Position numbers and translations under genes: made by a program. The notes beneath the pieces were generated by a model. The model did no database searches and was not told the DNA's origin. It saw only the letters and a list, made by a program, of their open reading frames with translations. From positions 1 to 40,329 of the IMG/VR virus record IMGVR_UViG_3300049215_000026: a stretch of 40,329 nt of DNA; one strand, given 5' to 3'. This DNA is from a virus. Of this stretch, positions 6,738 to 13,736 are shown piece by piece; position 1 is the stretch's first letter, and every line of letters begins with the position of its first letter.

Positions 6738-7153
6738 GTGACCTGACCGCACTGCTGGACCGTGTGCGCGCGGCGACGGGGCCGGATCGGGAGTTGGACG
6801 CGGACCTGTGGTGGGCGCTTGCCCGGGACAGCGCAGAGCGCACCTACTGGCGAGCAACACTCGGCAAGCCGCAAAAAGCACCTGATCGTCTCCCAGATGG
6901 GCTTGGCCGCATCGCCGTGCGCGGGCGCTCTCCAATGGCTTCGGGTTCCATCGACGCCGCTCTGGCGCTGGCCGAGCGGATGCTGCCGGGGACAGCACGG
7001 CCCGGTTTTGTCCAGCAACCGGATAGGTCGTGGCACGGCACCATCCTTTGGGTAGAGCCAGAAGACGCGGAGTGCCCGGAGGAAGTAGCCCCTACTGCCC
7101 CGCTTGCCATCCTCGCCGCCCTGCTCTCCGCCCTGATCGAGCGCAAGGAGTGA
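6734..7153 (+). CDS. phage early protein with ALALAERxLPG motif, 139 aa
   Basis: The GTG at 6734 overlaps the upstream TGA (GTGA). The protein holds DLTALLDRVRAATGPDRELD, then SIDAALALAERMLPG, a signature of a very common unassigned phage/prophage protein family, and ends in a hydrophobic helix (LAILAALLSALIERKE). The family match is clear; the role is not known. Confidence 0.7.
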   Translation: MSDLTALLDRVRAATGPDRELDADLWWALARDSAERTYWRATLGKPQKAPDRLPDGLGRIAVRGRSPMASGSIDAALALAERMLPGTARPGFVQQPDRSWHGTILWVEPEDAECPEEVAPTAPLAILAALLSALIERKE

Positions 7154-7157
7154 CATC

Positions 7158-7355
7158 ATGCCCGCCAGAAGTGAATTAATCTGCGAACCCGCCGAGTGCT
7201 ACGCGGACTGTGACGACCGCATGTGTCCGTACATGCACAGAGACGCGTGGTCTATCAGACGATACCCCGACCTCGGGTATTTTCGAACCCAGGTAGAGGC
7301 TTTGCAGGCGATGGTGGTTCAGGACTGCAAAAAGCGCAAGCAGGAGCCCGCCTGA
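7158..7355 (+). CDS. Cys-rich early protein, 65 aa
   Basis: Five Cys in the first 26 residues (ELICEPAECYADCDDRMCPY) and a His suggest a small zinc- or disulfide-stabilised knuckle. A helix follows (RTQVEALQAMVVQDCKKRKQ). No signal peptide is present, so zinc is more likely than disulfides. Shares a base with the next gene (TGATG). Confidence 0.6.
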   Translation: MPARSELICEPAECYADCDDRMCPYMHRDAWSIRRYPDLGYFRTQVEALQAMVVQDCKKRKQEPA

Positions 7356-7465
7356 TGCAGACCGCTCTGGCATTTCTCGCCGGCCTCATCGTCGGCATCA
7401 TCGCCTGCGGTGCCTGGTGCGAGTGGCGCGGGGTGAATTTCGGTGTCGTTGAGGAAGACGAGTGA
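7355..7465 (+). CDS. single-TM mini-protein, 36 aa
   Basis: Start at 7355 by TGATG overlap. The product starts MQTALAFLAGLIVGIIACGA, one clean transmembrane helix, followed by CEWRGVNFGVVEEDE. Coupled start and hydrophobic pattern support translation. Small membrane proteins in early operons often modulate host functions; no specific role is visible. Confidence 0.55.
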   Translation: MQTALAFLAGLIVGIIACGAWCEWRGVNFGVVEEDE

Positions 7466-7466
7466 A

Positions 7467-7673
7467 ATGCGCCTCATTCTGGACATCCCCGATCTGGTCA
7501 AAGACGGAGCCGCCGCATTGATTGCCGCGTGCCAAACGTCGATCCATCCCGACTGGGCCGACGCTCCAGACGGGCGCGTCTGGGGCGTTGTGCGGCAGGG
7601 CATCACCTACTCAGTCAAGAAGACGAAGGCGGGGATGATCGTTCGCCGGCAGAACGATCCCCACGATGACTGA
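7467..7673 (+). CDS. hypothetical early protein, 68 aa
   Basis: The ATG at 7467 follows the previous stop directly. The protein alternates beta strands and turns (LILDIPDLVKDGAAALIAAC, WGVVRQGITYSVKKTKAGMI). It overlaps the excisionase-like gene by 8 nt. No family recognised. Confidence 0.55.
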   Translation: MRLILDIPDLVKDGAAALIAACQTSIHPDWADAPDGRVWGVVRQGITYSVKKTKAGMIVRRQNDPHDD

Positions 7674-8043
7674 CGACACCCTCCTGACGCTGCGCGAGGC
7701 ATGCGAGACCCTGTTTCGCGGCCTCGTCAAGCCGGCTACGCTGAGGGCCGAGCACGCGAGGGGGAGGCTCGTCATCGAGCGGATCGGCCGCCGGGATTTC
7801 GTCACCCCTGCCGCAATTCAGGAGATGCGCAGGCTGTGCGAACGGAAAAAGGCCCCCGCCTCTGGCTCCGCAAGGCCCGCGTCCACAGAGACGGATGGGC
7901 GCGGCCTGCTACCTGGATCATCCGAGACGGGGCTCGCTCTGTCTCCACAGGATGCGCTGAGGGCGAGATTGCTCGCGCGCGCACGCTCCTCGCGGACTAC
8001 ATCACCCGACAATACAGCCCGGCTCGCAAAGAGCGGGACATAG
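7666..8043 (+). CDS. excisionase-like / AlpA-type DNA-binding protein
   Basis: Residues 8-56 ([20 protein letters not shown], then [20 protein letters not shown]) match the MerR-like winged HTH of excisionases that precede integrases in rhizobial prophages; the [12 protein letters not shown] block is characteristic. The C-terminal half is a Ser/Ala-rich, low-complexity tail. It overlaps the integrase start by about 200 nt in another frame, so the two are translationally linked. Expected role: directing excision at attP together with the integrase. Confidence 0.75.
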   Translation: MTDDTLLTLREACETLFRGLVKPATLRAEHARGRLVIERIGRRDFVTPAAIQEMRRLCERKKAPASGSARPASTETDGRGLLPGSSETGLALSPQDALRARLLARARSSRTTSPDNTARLAKSGT

Positions 8044-8933
8044 AGCGCATCCCGGTGACAGACGTGCTCGCCATCTACGACGCCGACTTCGGGGAACGGA
8101 CCACCGACCCGAAGAACTTCGTCAGCCGCATGCTCCGCCTCAACGAGTTCTTCGGCAAGAAGGTGCTGGCCGAGATCGACGGCGAGCTCTGCCGCGCCTA
8201 CGTCGCCGAGCGGGCGGCCGAGCGCAAGCCGAACCAGAGGCCGGGCGGCCCCGGTGGAGCGCGTCGCGATCTGGAAGTGCTGCGCGCCGCCATCAACCAC
8301 CATGCGCGGGAAGGCTACCATCGAGGCATGGTCAATGTGTGGCTGCCGCCGAAGGGCAGCGCGAGGGAGCGGTGGCTGACACGAGCGGAGGCGGCCCGTC
8401 TGATCTGGGCGTGCTGGCGAAATCCGTCGCAGCGGCATCTGGCGCGCTTTATCCTGATCGGACTCTACACCGGCACGCGGGCGGGCGCGATTGCAACGGC
8501 ATCGCCCACGCGGGCAGAAGGCCGGTCGTGGGTGGACCTCGATCGAGGCATCTTCTATCGGCTCGCAGAGGGCAGGCGGGCGACGCGCAAGGCGCAGCCG
8601 CCGGTTCCGCTACCTCGGAGGCTCCTCGCCCATCTGCGGCGCTGGCAACGGCTTGGCATAGCGCGGGAGCACTTCGTCGAGTGGCGGGGCAGGGCGGTCG
8701 TGTCGGTCAAGACGGGATTCGCCAGCGCGGTCGAGGCGGCCGGCATTGAGCACGCATCCCCGCACACCCTGCGGCACACGGCGGCAACCTGGCTCATGCA
8801 GGCGGGCACGCCGATCTGGGAGGCAGCGGGCTTCCTCGGGATGTCCGAGGAGACCTTGAGGAGAGTGTACGGCCACCATCATCCCGACTACATGCGGGCG
8901 GCGGTGGCGGCGATGGACAGGAGAGCGAGATGA
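7836..8933 (+). CDS. int: tyrosine-family site-specific integrase
   Basis: This 365-residue integrase starts at GTG 7836 (GGAG 12 nt upstream), matching the usual RGPRLWLRPAR-like N-terminus here read as [13 protein letters not shown]. The core-binding SAM-like domain is near residues 75-165. The catalytic domain shows the first Arg in [13 protein letters not shown], the HxxR box in [13 protein letters not shown], the following His in YGHHHPDY, and the nucleophile Tyr in HPDYMRAA. The in-frame residues upstream of 7836 are Arg/Pro-rich and look non-coding. The attP with a tRNA-Arg 3' end lies about 280 nt downstream. Confidence 0.92.
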   Translation: MRTEKGPRLWLRKARVHRDGWARPATWIIRDGARSVSTGCAEGEIARARTLLADYITRQYSPARKERDIERIPVTDVLAIYDADFGERTTDPKNFVSRMLRLNEFFGKKVLAEIDGELCRAYVAERAAERKPNQRPGGPGGARRDLEVLRAAINHHAREGYHRGMVNVWLPPKGSARERWLTRAEAARLIWACWRNPSQRHLARFILIGLYTGTRAGAIATASPTRAEGRSWVDLDRGIFYRLAEGRRATRKAQPPVPLPRRLLAHLRRWQRLGIAREHFVEWRGRAVVSVKTGFASAVEAAGIEHASPHTLRHTAATWLMQAGTPIWEAAGFLGMSEETLRRVYGHHHPDYMRAAVAAMDRRAR

Positions 8934-9196
8934 ACGACCGCGAAGTCTTGGTGACGCTGATGGGGCCATCGAACATCATGTCGGCGGAAATCGGCGCGCA
9001 GCGTGCCCGCATCGCTGAGTTGGAGGCCGAGGTCGCCCGACTGAGAGCAGCGATGATGCCGCTCACGGATGACAATTGGGCGCTCTACAGCTTTGCGCAT
9101 CAGGAACGGGACATCCGCCGCATCCGCGCCGCCCTTGAGCAATCTGTGGGCGTTTCTGTGGGCGTAACCGACGCCAGCGACAAAACCGAGGGCTAA
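8930..9196 (+). CDS. coiled-coil early protein, 88 aa
   Basis: The ATGA overlap with the integrase sets the start. The centre is a heptad coiled coil ([20 protein letters not shown]), followed by [12 protein letters not shown]. It resembles the 125-residue protein encoded at 9842, which has the same LEAEVARLR and RRxRAAL blocks, so the two are likely paralogs. Its last 20 codons encode VGVSVGV from two CTGTGGGCGT repeats that also look like integrase arm sites, so DNA here serves both uses. Confidence 0.65.
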   Translation: MNDREVLVTLMGPSNIMSAEIGAQRARIAELEAEVARLRAAMMPLTDDNWALYSFAHQERDIRRIRAALEQSVGVSVGVTDASDKTEG

Positions 9197-9362
9197 GTCC
9201 TTGATCCGATTGGTGCGCCCGGAGAGGATCGAACTCCCGACCTTCGCGTTCGAAGCGCGGGCGGTTTGCCCGAAAGGCGCAGAAAACCTAGACAGTCCGC
9301 CACGGAAAAGGACTGTTTGTTCCGTAGATGTTCACGTCAATCTGTGGGCGTCCTGTGGGCGT
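9144..9362. other. attP: tRNA-Arg 3' segment with four integrase arm-type repeats
   Basis: Minus-strand 9259-9211 reads as the 3' half of a tRNA-Arg. It has an anticodon loop CTTCGAA (anticodon TCG), a T-arm GGGAG-TTCGATC-CTCTC, an acceptor strand CGGGCGC, a discriminator A and CCA at 9213-9211. The 5' half is not a proper tRNA. CTGTGGGCGT occurs at 9144-9153 and 9156-9165 on one side and at 9342-9351 and 9353-9362 on the other, all in one orientation. Next to the integrase, this is the standard attP plan: a core identical to a host tRNA 3' end, which restores the tRNA after integration, with P and P' arm sites. Confidence 0.8.
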
Positions 9363-9382
9363 TCATGACCGAGGAGACAAAG

Positions 9383-9595
9383 ATGCCAGACGTACTACGG
9401 AAAGTAGCCGCCTCAGCCGTGGAAGCGATCATTGACGATCTTCGCGACCGGGCTGGACTCAGCGACGAGTGGGATGACACCGACGTGGACATTCAGGCAG
9501 AGATACGCTGGGCGTGGGAGCAGGCGATCGTCACGGCGTTCGCCTCGGCGCTGAATGAGCAGCCCCGCTCCGACAAGCAAGGACTCACCCCATGA
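9383..9595 (+). CDS. hypothetical acidic protein, 70 aa
   Basis: The ATG at 9383 was chosen for the GAGGAG six nt upstream; an ATG at 9365 is also in frame. The protein is acidic and helical (DVLRKVAASAVEAIIDDLRD, then DVDIQAEIRWAWEQAIVTAF). It is the first gene after attP and overlaps the next by ATGA. Function unknown. Confidence 0.55.
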   Translation: MPDVLRKVAASAVEAIIDDLRDRAGLSDEWDDTDVDIQAEIRWAWEQAIVTAFASALNEQPRSDKQGLTP

Positions 9596-9840
9596 CCACC
9601 GATACGCAGTTCACGGCGGCTGCCGTTGCCGACGCCATCAAGGTGCTTGAAGCGGGCTGCATCACATCAAGCACGCTTCGGGTCAGCCTCGCCGCTCTCC
9701 ACATCGCCCAGAGGGTGATGACGGATGGCGTGATAGAGGGGGCGATCGCCGACCATCTCGGCTATCGAGACGAGGACAGGGGCGGGTTCAGCGCCGAAGA
9801 AGCCGCAGTCCGCACCGCTCTTACACGCGAGGAGACATGA
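9592..9840 (+). CDS. hypothetical protein, 82 aa
   Basis: ATGA overlap with the upstream gene. The sequence TAAAVADAIKVLEAGCITSS, then LAALHIAQRVMTDGVIEGAI, is helical and mildly acidic. No family recognised; coding is supported by the coupled start. Confidence 0.55.
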   Translation: MTTDTQFTAAAVADAIKVLEAGCITSSTLRVSLAALHIAQRVMTDGVIEGAIADHLGYRDEDRGGFSAEEAAVRTALTREET

Positions 9841-9841
9841 G

Positions 9842-10219
9842 ATGAGCAGCCTAGACGCCAGCAACGATGTTTTGCGCGCATGGCCGTTCGAGCCTTGTGC
9901 GCAGGAGCGATCCCGCATCGCCGCCCTAGAGGCCGAGAACGCCCATCTTCGAAGCGAGAACGCCGTTCTTCGTTCCACGATCGCAAAGGGAGTGGCCGCA
10001 TTCCAAACGCCGCCCATGATAATCACAGCCGACCGAAGCGACTTGGAGGCCGAGGTCGCCCGGCTGCGAGAGGCGCTGAAGCCGTTCGCGGAGGAGTGGA
10101 CCGGCGAGTGGGTGAAGCAGTGGGAGGCAACCGGTAAGGACGACGAGGTGGCAATCGGCGTCGGCACCGATGACCTCCGCCGCGCCCGCGCCGCCCTCAC
10201 CCCGCCAGAGGGGGCGTGA
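9842..10219 (+). CDS. coiled-coil protein, 125 aa, paralog of the 88-aa protein at 8930
   Basis: Two coiled-coil stretches (SRIAALEAENAHLRSENAVL and [20 protein letters not shown]) and a terminal DDLRRARAALTPPEGA resemble phage early proteins of the ead/Ea22-like style. The blocks LEAEVARLR and RRxRAAL are shared with the protein at 8930-9196 on the other side of attP. Function unknown. Confidence 0.6.
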   Translation: MSSLDASNDVLRAWPFEPCAQERSRIAALEAENAHLRSENAVLRSTIAKGVAAFQTPPMIITADRSDLEAEVARLREALKPFAEEWTGEWVKQWEATGKDDEVAIGVGTDDLRRARAALTPPEGA

Positions 10220-10220
10220 G

Positions 10221-10418
10221 ATGGGGGAGGACAAGGTCTACGTCGGGACCGACTGGAGCGGCCCAGATGGAGAGTACGTCCACGTTGCCGGCATGCGGTG
10301 GGACGGCTACGAGCACACTATCATGTGCGTCGCGGACGACGGCGGCGTGATGCTGTTCCCGAAGAGCGCGTTTCTGGCTAACTATCAGCCGGCCCCGTCT
10401 CGCCCTCCCCGCCCATAG
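10221..10418 (+). CDS. last gene of the rightward operon, 65 aa
   Basis: ATG at 10221 follows the previous stop within 2 nt. The small beta-rich protein (DKVYVGTDWSGPDGEYVHVA, then DDGGVMLFPKSAFLANYQPA) ends 16 nt before the convergent stop of the dNMP kinase gene. No hairpin with a T-run was seen in that gap, so the terminator is not evident. Function unknown. Confidence 0.55.
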   Translation: MGEDKVYVGTDWSGPDGEYVHVAGMRWDGYEHTIMCVADDGGVMLFPKSAFLANYQPAPSRPPRP

Positions 10419-10434
10419 CGAGAGCGTGGGCGAT

Positions 10435-10998
10435 CTAGCCGGCAATATCTGCCGGAGCCGTTTCAGGCTCGGGGGTGGCCTTCAGGCGATACAGAATCCA
10501 GTCTATCTGGTCGGCCAGATCGTCCGGCGATGCGTCGTTTCTGACCGTGTAATCCGCCTCCAGAGGCACCGTCTCCGATGGGTGCGCGGATGGCGCCAGG
10601 CCGGAACGCTCCACTTTGATGACCACGCCACCGAGCGCGTGGATTGCATCTATTTCGTTTGCGAACCTGACATCGTCAGCGACAACATTCCCGCTGCAGG
10701 CGCGGACACGATGCGCCCACAGCCTCTCCCACAAGTCGGGCGCGATCAGGTTCCTGCCCCACTCCAGACCAAGCGTCTGCATTGCGTGGCGCGGCGTGCG
10801 CCCGCAAAGAAGGTCGCTCGGCGCTTCCTTGTCGGGGCCATCAACCTGACGCCGCGTTAGGCCGAGGGCGAGCAGCATGTCTTTCAGCGGCCCCGCAAAC
10901 CGGATCGGCTGGAAGTCGTGAACACGCACCAGATGGCGGGAGGCGGTGCTTTTCCCCGCGCCCATCCTGCCGCAGAACCCGATAATCTGCCTGCTCAT
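10435..10998 (-). CDS. deoxynucleoside monophosphate kinase
   Basis: This 187-residue P-loop kinase begins MSRQIIGFCGRMGAGKSTAS with the Walker A GRMGAGKST at residues 10-18. VVADDVRFANEIDAIHALGG and VIKVERSG match phage dNMP kinases of the T4 gp1 type, where DxRF binds the monophosphate. It would phosphorylate dNMPs for phage DNA synthesis. The start at 10998 has AGGAG upstream and overlaps the preceding gene by ATGA. It is the last gene of the leftward operon. Confidence 0.85.
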   Translation of the reverse strand: MSRQIIGFCGRMGAGKSTASRHLVRVHDFQPIRFAGPLKDMLLALGLTRRQVDGPDKEAPSDLLCGRTPRHAMQTLGLEWGRNLIAPDLWERLWAHRVRACSGNVVADDVRFANEIDAIHALGGVVIKVERSGLAPSAHPSETVPLEADYTVRNDASPDDLADQIDWILYRLKATPEPETAPADIAG

Positions 10999-11174
10999 GT
11001 CTTCTCCTTCAGGCTCTCCAGCTCCCCCGCCTCTCTCGGCCCCTCCGCCGCCCACCGTCTCTCTCTATCGTCTACCGGAGGGTAGTCTCCTCGCCTGACG
11101 CCCATCTCTCTCAGGCAGGCGATGGCGATAGACCAAGAGAGGTAGGAATCGCGGGCCTTGTCAGCGGGGGTCAT
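10995..11174 (-). CDS. small helical protein, 59 aa
   Basis: ATG at 11174 to TGA at 10997-10995, overlapping the kinase start by ATGA. The product starts MTPADKARDSYLSWSIAIAC and continues with a very charged Arg/Glu-rich second half (DDRERRWAAEGPREAGELES). It has no recognised family. The overlap and spacing support coding. Confidence 0.5.
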   Translation of the reverse strand: MTPADKARDSYLSWSIAIACLREMGVRRGDYPPVDDRERRWAAEGPREAGELESLKEKT

Positions 11175-11176
11175 TG

Positions 11177-11311
11177 TTACGACTTCAGTCCAGCCATGGG
11201 GCGGCCCTCCTTGCGCTTGGCATAGTGGCGCTTCTTGACGGCGGCGACCTTCTCCGGTGGCTTCTCGGCCTTGGCGGGCTTCTCAGGCTGCACCTTGCGA
11301 AAGCGGATCAT
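11177..11311 (-). CDS. small very basic protein, 44 aa
   Basis: Start at 11311, 16 nt after the phosphoesterase stop. The sequence MIRFRKVQPEKPAKAEKPPE then AVKKRHYAKRKEGRP is Lys/Arg/Pro-rich, like the disordered basic tails that bind DNA or RNA. There is no folded domain. Reality rests on position between two genes and is uncertain. Confidence 0.4.
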   Translation of the reverse strand: MIRFRKVQPEKPAKAEKPPEKVAAVKKRHYAKRKEGRPMAGLKS

Positions 11312-11327
11312 GCGACACACCGCATAG

Positions 11328-12578
11328 TCAGGGGTTATGCTGTTCAGCCGATAGACGGCCGGCGACCATCTCGGGCGACAGCACAATCCGCCCGACCTCG
11401 CCAAACCGCTTGGAGTAGGTGATGACCTTGGCGCTCCGCCCCGCCAGCCAGCCGCCATTCGCCGCATAGGCATCCCGCGCCGCCAGCGTCTCGTGCCGCT
11501 CGATCTTCATCAGGTTCGTGGATTTCAGTTCATCCGTGTGCAGGTGCCCGATGTGGGCGTAGCTGTACCGGGTGCGTCCGTAGACGGAACGGAACTGCCC
11601 CGCAAACACGCTGTCGACGCTGTTGATCTTGCGCTTGTGGCCGTGGTGGTAAAACAGGGAGGTCTCGCCGTGCTCCAGCACATAGTAGGTGCTGGCGCTG
11701 CTATCGACCGTCAGGCGGGGCTCCTGATCGTAGAAGGCCGCGAACATCTCCCGCAGCCACGCCCCGCTGGCAGGGTCGTGGTTCGCATCACACATGACCA
11801 CATGGACGTGCTCGTGCTTCCCGAGCAGCATGGCGATAATCCGCCGCATCGTGCGGATGACCACCCGGATGATCTTCTGCAGGCGGGAGTCTGCGTCCAG
11901 AACGTTGGCGTTCGTCGGCGTGACGCTGACGTGGGAGTCGTGGTGAAGGAGGTCGCCCAGTTGCGCCAGCACTGCCCGAGAGGCTTTCGGGGCCATCTCG
12001 ATCGCGGCAGCAAACCAGTCCAAGAGGAGTTGCTCGGCAATCTTCAGGTCGTAGTCGCTGCCCGTTTCCTCCCGCCAACTCAGCATCCCGAAATGCAGGT
12101 CCGTGACGGTGAACTGGTTGAGCAGGTCGTCATTGCCGGGCGGCGCTATCGGCTCAGGGCTGGTGCGGGGGATTTCCTCCTTGAGCGCGTCGACCACGGC
12201 CCGCATGGCCGCGTCACGCTGCTCCTGGTCGACCTCGGCGCGCACCCAGTCCTGAATGACGCGCCCGTCCGCGTCACGGTTGACGGTGATCTTGCCTAGC
12301 CGATGCGTCGGCGGCATCTCGAACACGTCGCCGGGCTCGGGGCGCTGCGTGATGAACTGCCCGCCATCCGGGGTGGTCGACACCTTCGACACGACATAGC
12401 CCGGCATGGCTGGGGGTGTATCGAGCATCAGACCGCGTTCAGCTGCCACCTTCAGGCGGGATCGGTAGGTGGTTGGATTGAGCCCCAGCGCCTTGGCCGC
12501 AAGGTACAGACGGCCGTGTTCACGGAAGGCGGCTACCGCCTCCCGCATCGATTCCTCGGAAAGCGGCGGGGTTGGCAT
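11328..12578 (-). CDS. calcineurin-like metallophosphoesterase with N-terminal HTH
   Basis: This 416-residue protein has an N-terminal helix-turn-helix of the transposase/terminase-small style (FREHGRLYLAAKALGLNPTT). The phosphoesterase core follows: TVTDLHFGM gives the D-x-H metal pair, QLGDLLHHD the G-D, VVMCDANHDPASG the usual GNHD (here AND for GN), SLFYHHGHK and YAHIGHLHTDE the later His ligands. This architecture is frequent in rhizobial and other phages and often mislabelled oxidoreductase. A nuclease or nucleotide phosphatase activity acting on DNA is plausible by analogy to Mre11. Confidence 0.8.
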   Translation of the reverse strand: MPTPPLSEESMREAVAAFREHGRLYLAAKALGLNPTTYRSRLKVAAERGLMLDTPPAMPGYVVSKVSTTPDGGQFITQRPEPGDVFEMPPTHRLGKITVNRDADGRVIQDWVRAEVDQEQRDAAMRAVVDALKEEIPRTSPEPIAPPGNDDLLNQFTVTDLHFGMLSWREETGSDYDLKIAEQLLLDWFAAAIEMAPKASRAVLAQLGDLLHHDSHVSVTPTNANVLDADSRLQKIIRVVIRTMRRIIAMLLGKHEHVHVVMCDANHDPASGAWLREMFAAFYDQEPRLTVDSSASTYYVLEHGETSLFYHHGHKRKINSVDSVFAGQFRSVYGRTRYSYAHIGHLHTDELKSTNLMKIERHETLAARDAYAANGGWLAGRSAKVITYSKRFGEVGRIVLSPEMVAGRLSAEQHNP

Positions 12579-12587
12579 ATGCGCCCG

Positions 12588-12797
12588 TCAGACCTTCGGC
12601 GGGAGGCCGTTGACCATGTTCGACCGGATCACCCAGCCCTTGATAGTGCTCTCCTTGCCGCTCGCGTCCATCGTGCGAATGGCCTCCAGAGGCTCCAGCC
12701 GCACGTCAACCGGCATGTACCGCTTTGCCCAGTATGTGCGTATCTTGACGCGCAGGCGTTCAGAGCCTTCGCGGTTGAAGGTGTCGCGTTGCATCAT
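12588..12797 (-). CDS. hypothetical protein, 69 aa
   Basis: Start at 12797 overlaps the stop of the acyltransferase-like gene as ATGA. The protein is basic and beta-rich (RLRVKIRTYWAKRYMPVDVR, LEPLEAIRTMDASGKESTIK). It lies between the acyltransferase-like and phosphoesterase genes. No family recognised. Confidence 0.55.
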   Translation of the reverse strand: MMQRDTFNREGSERLRVKIRTYWAKRYMPVDVRLEPLEAIRTMDASGKESTIKGWVIRSNMVNGLPPKV

Positions 12798-13369
12798 GTG
12801 TCCAATTCCCACCGCACCTTGTCAGATGGTGCCTGATCATTCTTGCGAGGGCGGCCAACTCGGTCCCATGTGTTGACACCGCCCTTGGTATAGCCGACCG
12901 CCCGCCAGCCCGCAGCGGCATAGATGATGCCCTTATGGACCTCGGTGTCTTGGTAGCTGATAAACTTTTCTACGGTCGGATAGTCGCGCTTCAGCAGCCT
13001 GCACATCACCGCCAACATTCTGGATGCGGTGTTCTTGGGTGCATCCCCCGCGATGGCAAGTCGCCGCAATTCAAGGTACGGGTGCTTGGTGTAAGTCGGG
13101 GAAACCGGGCTTGTCCATATTGCGCACGCAAACCACTGATTGCCGTATTCTGCCCCGAAACACTCTTTCCGCCGCATTCTGACGATATTGCTTTTGTCGA
13201 CGACAGGCAGGCGAGAGTGCCACGCGGCATTAAGCCTGATTGCCAGATCGACGGAAATCTTGCCGACGCGAAGCTGGAGCGGTGAGGTCGGAGTCGAACC
13301 GCCTTCGGCCGTTTGGAACAACGGATGCACTACCCTTGTGCTATCACCGCGATTTTTGCTCAGGTCCAT
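12794..13369 (-). CDS. GNAT-like acyltransferase of the phage XF1762/Mom-like type
   Basis: From about residue 36 the sequence matches a prophage protein type with LELRRLAIAGDAPKNTASRM, then LAVMCRLLKRDYPTVEKFIS, YQDTEVHKGIIYAAAGWRAV and a terminal KVRW. I know these as XF1762-like or Mom-like; Mu Mom modifies adenine using a GNAT-type fold. The exact activity here is inferred. The ORF opens at an ATG (13369) immediately after the TAG of the upstream gene, but its first 30 codons run through the tRNA-like gene. No ATG, GTG or TTG lies between the tRNA and the conserved part, so the start is unresolved. Confidence 0.6.
   Translation of the reverse strand: MDLSKNRGDSTRVVHPLFQTAEGGSTPTSPLQLRVGKISVDLAIRLNAAWHSRLPVVDKSNIVRMRRKECFGAEYGNQWFACAIWTSPVSPTYTKHPYLELRRLAIAGDAPKNTASRMLAVMCRLLKRDYPTVEKFISYQDTEVHKGIIYAAAGWRAVGYTKGGVNTWDRVGRPRKNDQAPSDKVRWELDT
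13275..13350 (-). tRNA. irregular tRNA-Gly(TCC)-like gene with encoded CCA
   Basis: The minus strand gives a 7-bp acceptor GCGGTGA/TCACCGC, TA, a D-arm GCAC-AAGGGTA-GTGC, an anticodon stem CCGTT/AACGG, a T-arm GGCGG-TTCGACT-CCGACC, a discriminator T and CCA at 13277-13275. Two features are off. The anticodon loop is GTTCCA (6 nt), or 8 nt if the last T-A pair opens, and the T-stem needs one bulged A. TCC (Gly) is the likeliest anticodon by analogy with the TTCCAA loop of tRNA-Gly. It could be a working phage tRNA or a decaying one. Confidence 0.6.
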
Positions 13370-13606
13370 CTAAATCTTATGGATTGCCGTGAACCAGGGG
13401 CCGTCGCTCTCGCCGTCCGTCATCTCGGACCATGCGAGGACAGCACGCTCGTAAGCCTCGGCGTTGGGGCGGTAGGTGACTTTGTGCTCCCTGCCCCAGT
13501 CGATGACGGCTTGGCGGGATTCGAACGGGCCGATCCTGTCCAGAGCAACCGGGTCGGAAGCGTTCGGGGACATGTAGGCGTAGAAGCCGGGCTTGAGCGG
13601 GGGCAT
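13370..13606 (-). CDS. hypothetical protein, 78 aa
   Basis: ATG at 13606; the stop TAG is directly followed by the ATG at 13369. The protein MPPLKPGFYAYMSPNASDPV, then RIGPFESRQAVIDWGREHKV, looks like a small alpha/beta protein with a FES-A-I-WG pattern seen in many phage hypotheticals. No function assigned. Confidence 0.55.
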   Translation of the reverse strand: MPPLKPGFYAYMSPNASDPVALDRIGPFESRQAVIDWGREHKVTYRPNAEAYERAVLAWSEMTDGESDGPWFTAIHKI

Positions 13607-13608
13607 GG

Positions 13609-13731
13609 CTATAGCCCGATGTGCTTTTGAACGAGGTATCGGATGACGGCATATGCAGCGACAACCGCCACCGCCGCAAAGCAGCACAGAACCGTCGCGC
13701 CAGCCCAAGCAACCACGATTGCCGGCGTCAT
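13609..13731 (-). CDS. single-TM mini-protein, 40 aa
   Basis: ATG at 13731, with GAGCGGG upstream, through TAG at 13611-13609. The product MTPAIVVAWAGATVLCCFAA VAVVAAYAVIRYLVQKHIGL is one long transmembrane helix and a short basic tail. It lies at the end of the run of membrane and secreted proteins that begins with the ExbB-like gene, so it may belong to that complex. An accessory TM subunit is inference from position. Confidence 0.5.
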   Translation of the reverse strand: MTPAIVVAWAGATVLCCFAAVAVVAAYAVIRYLVQKHIGL

Positions 13732-13736
13732 CCCGC

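Noticed and set aside
9211-9280. Full functional tRNA-Arg at the att site
   Set aside because: The D-arm region is about 5 nt short with no standard D-stem, and the acceptor 5' strand matches only in part. A 3' tRNA fragment at attP fits better.
10419-10434. Bidirectional terminator between the convergent operons
   Set aside because: Only 16 nt separate the stops, with no stem followed by a T-run.
11328-12578. Terminase-type function for the HTH-phosphoesterase protein
   Set aside because: The N-terminal HTH alone suggested a small terminase, but the D-x-H, G-D and GHxH metal motifs clearly mark a metallophosphoesterase.
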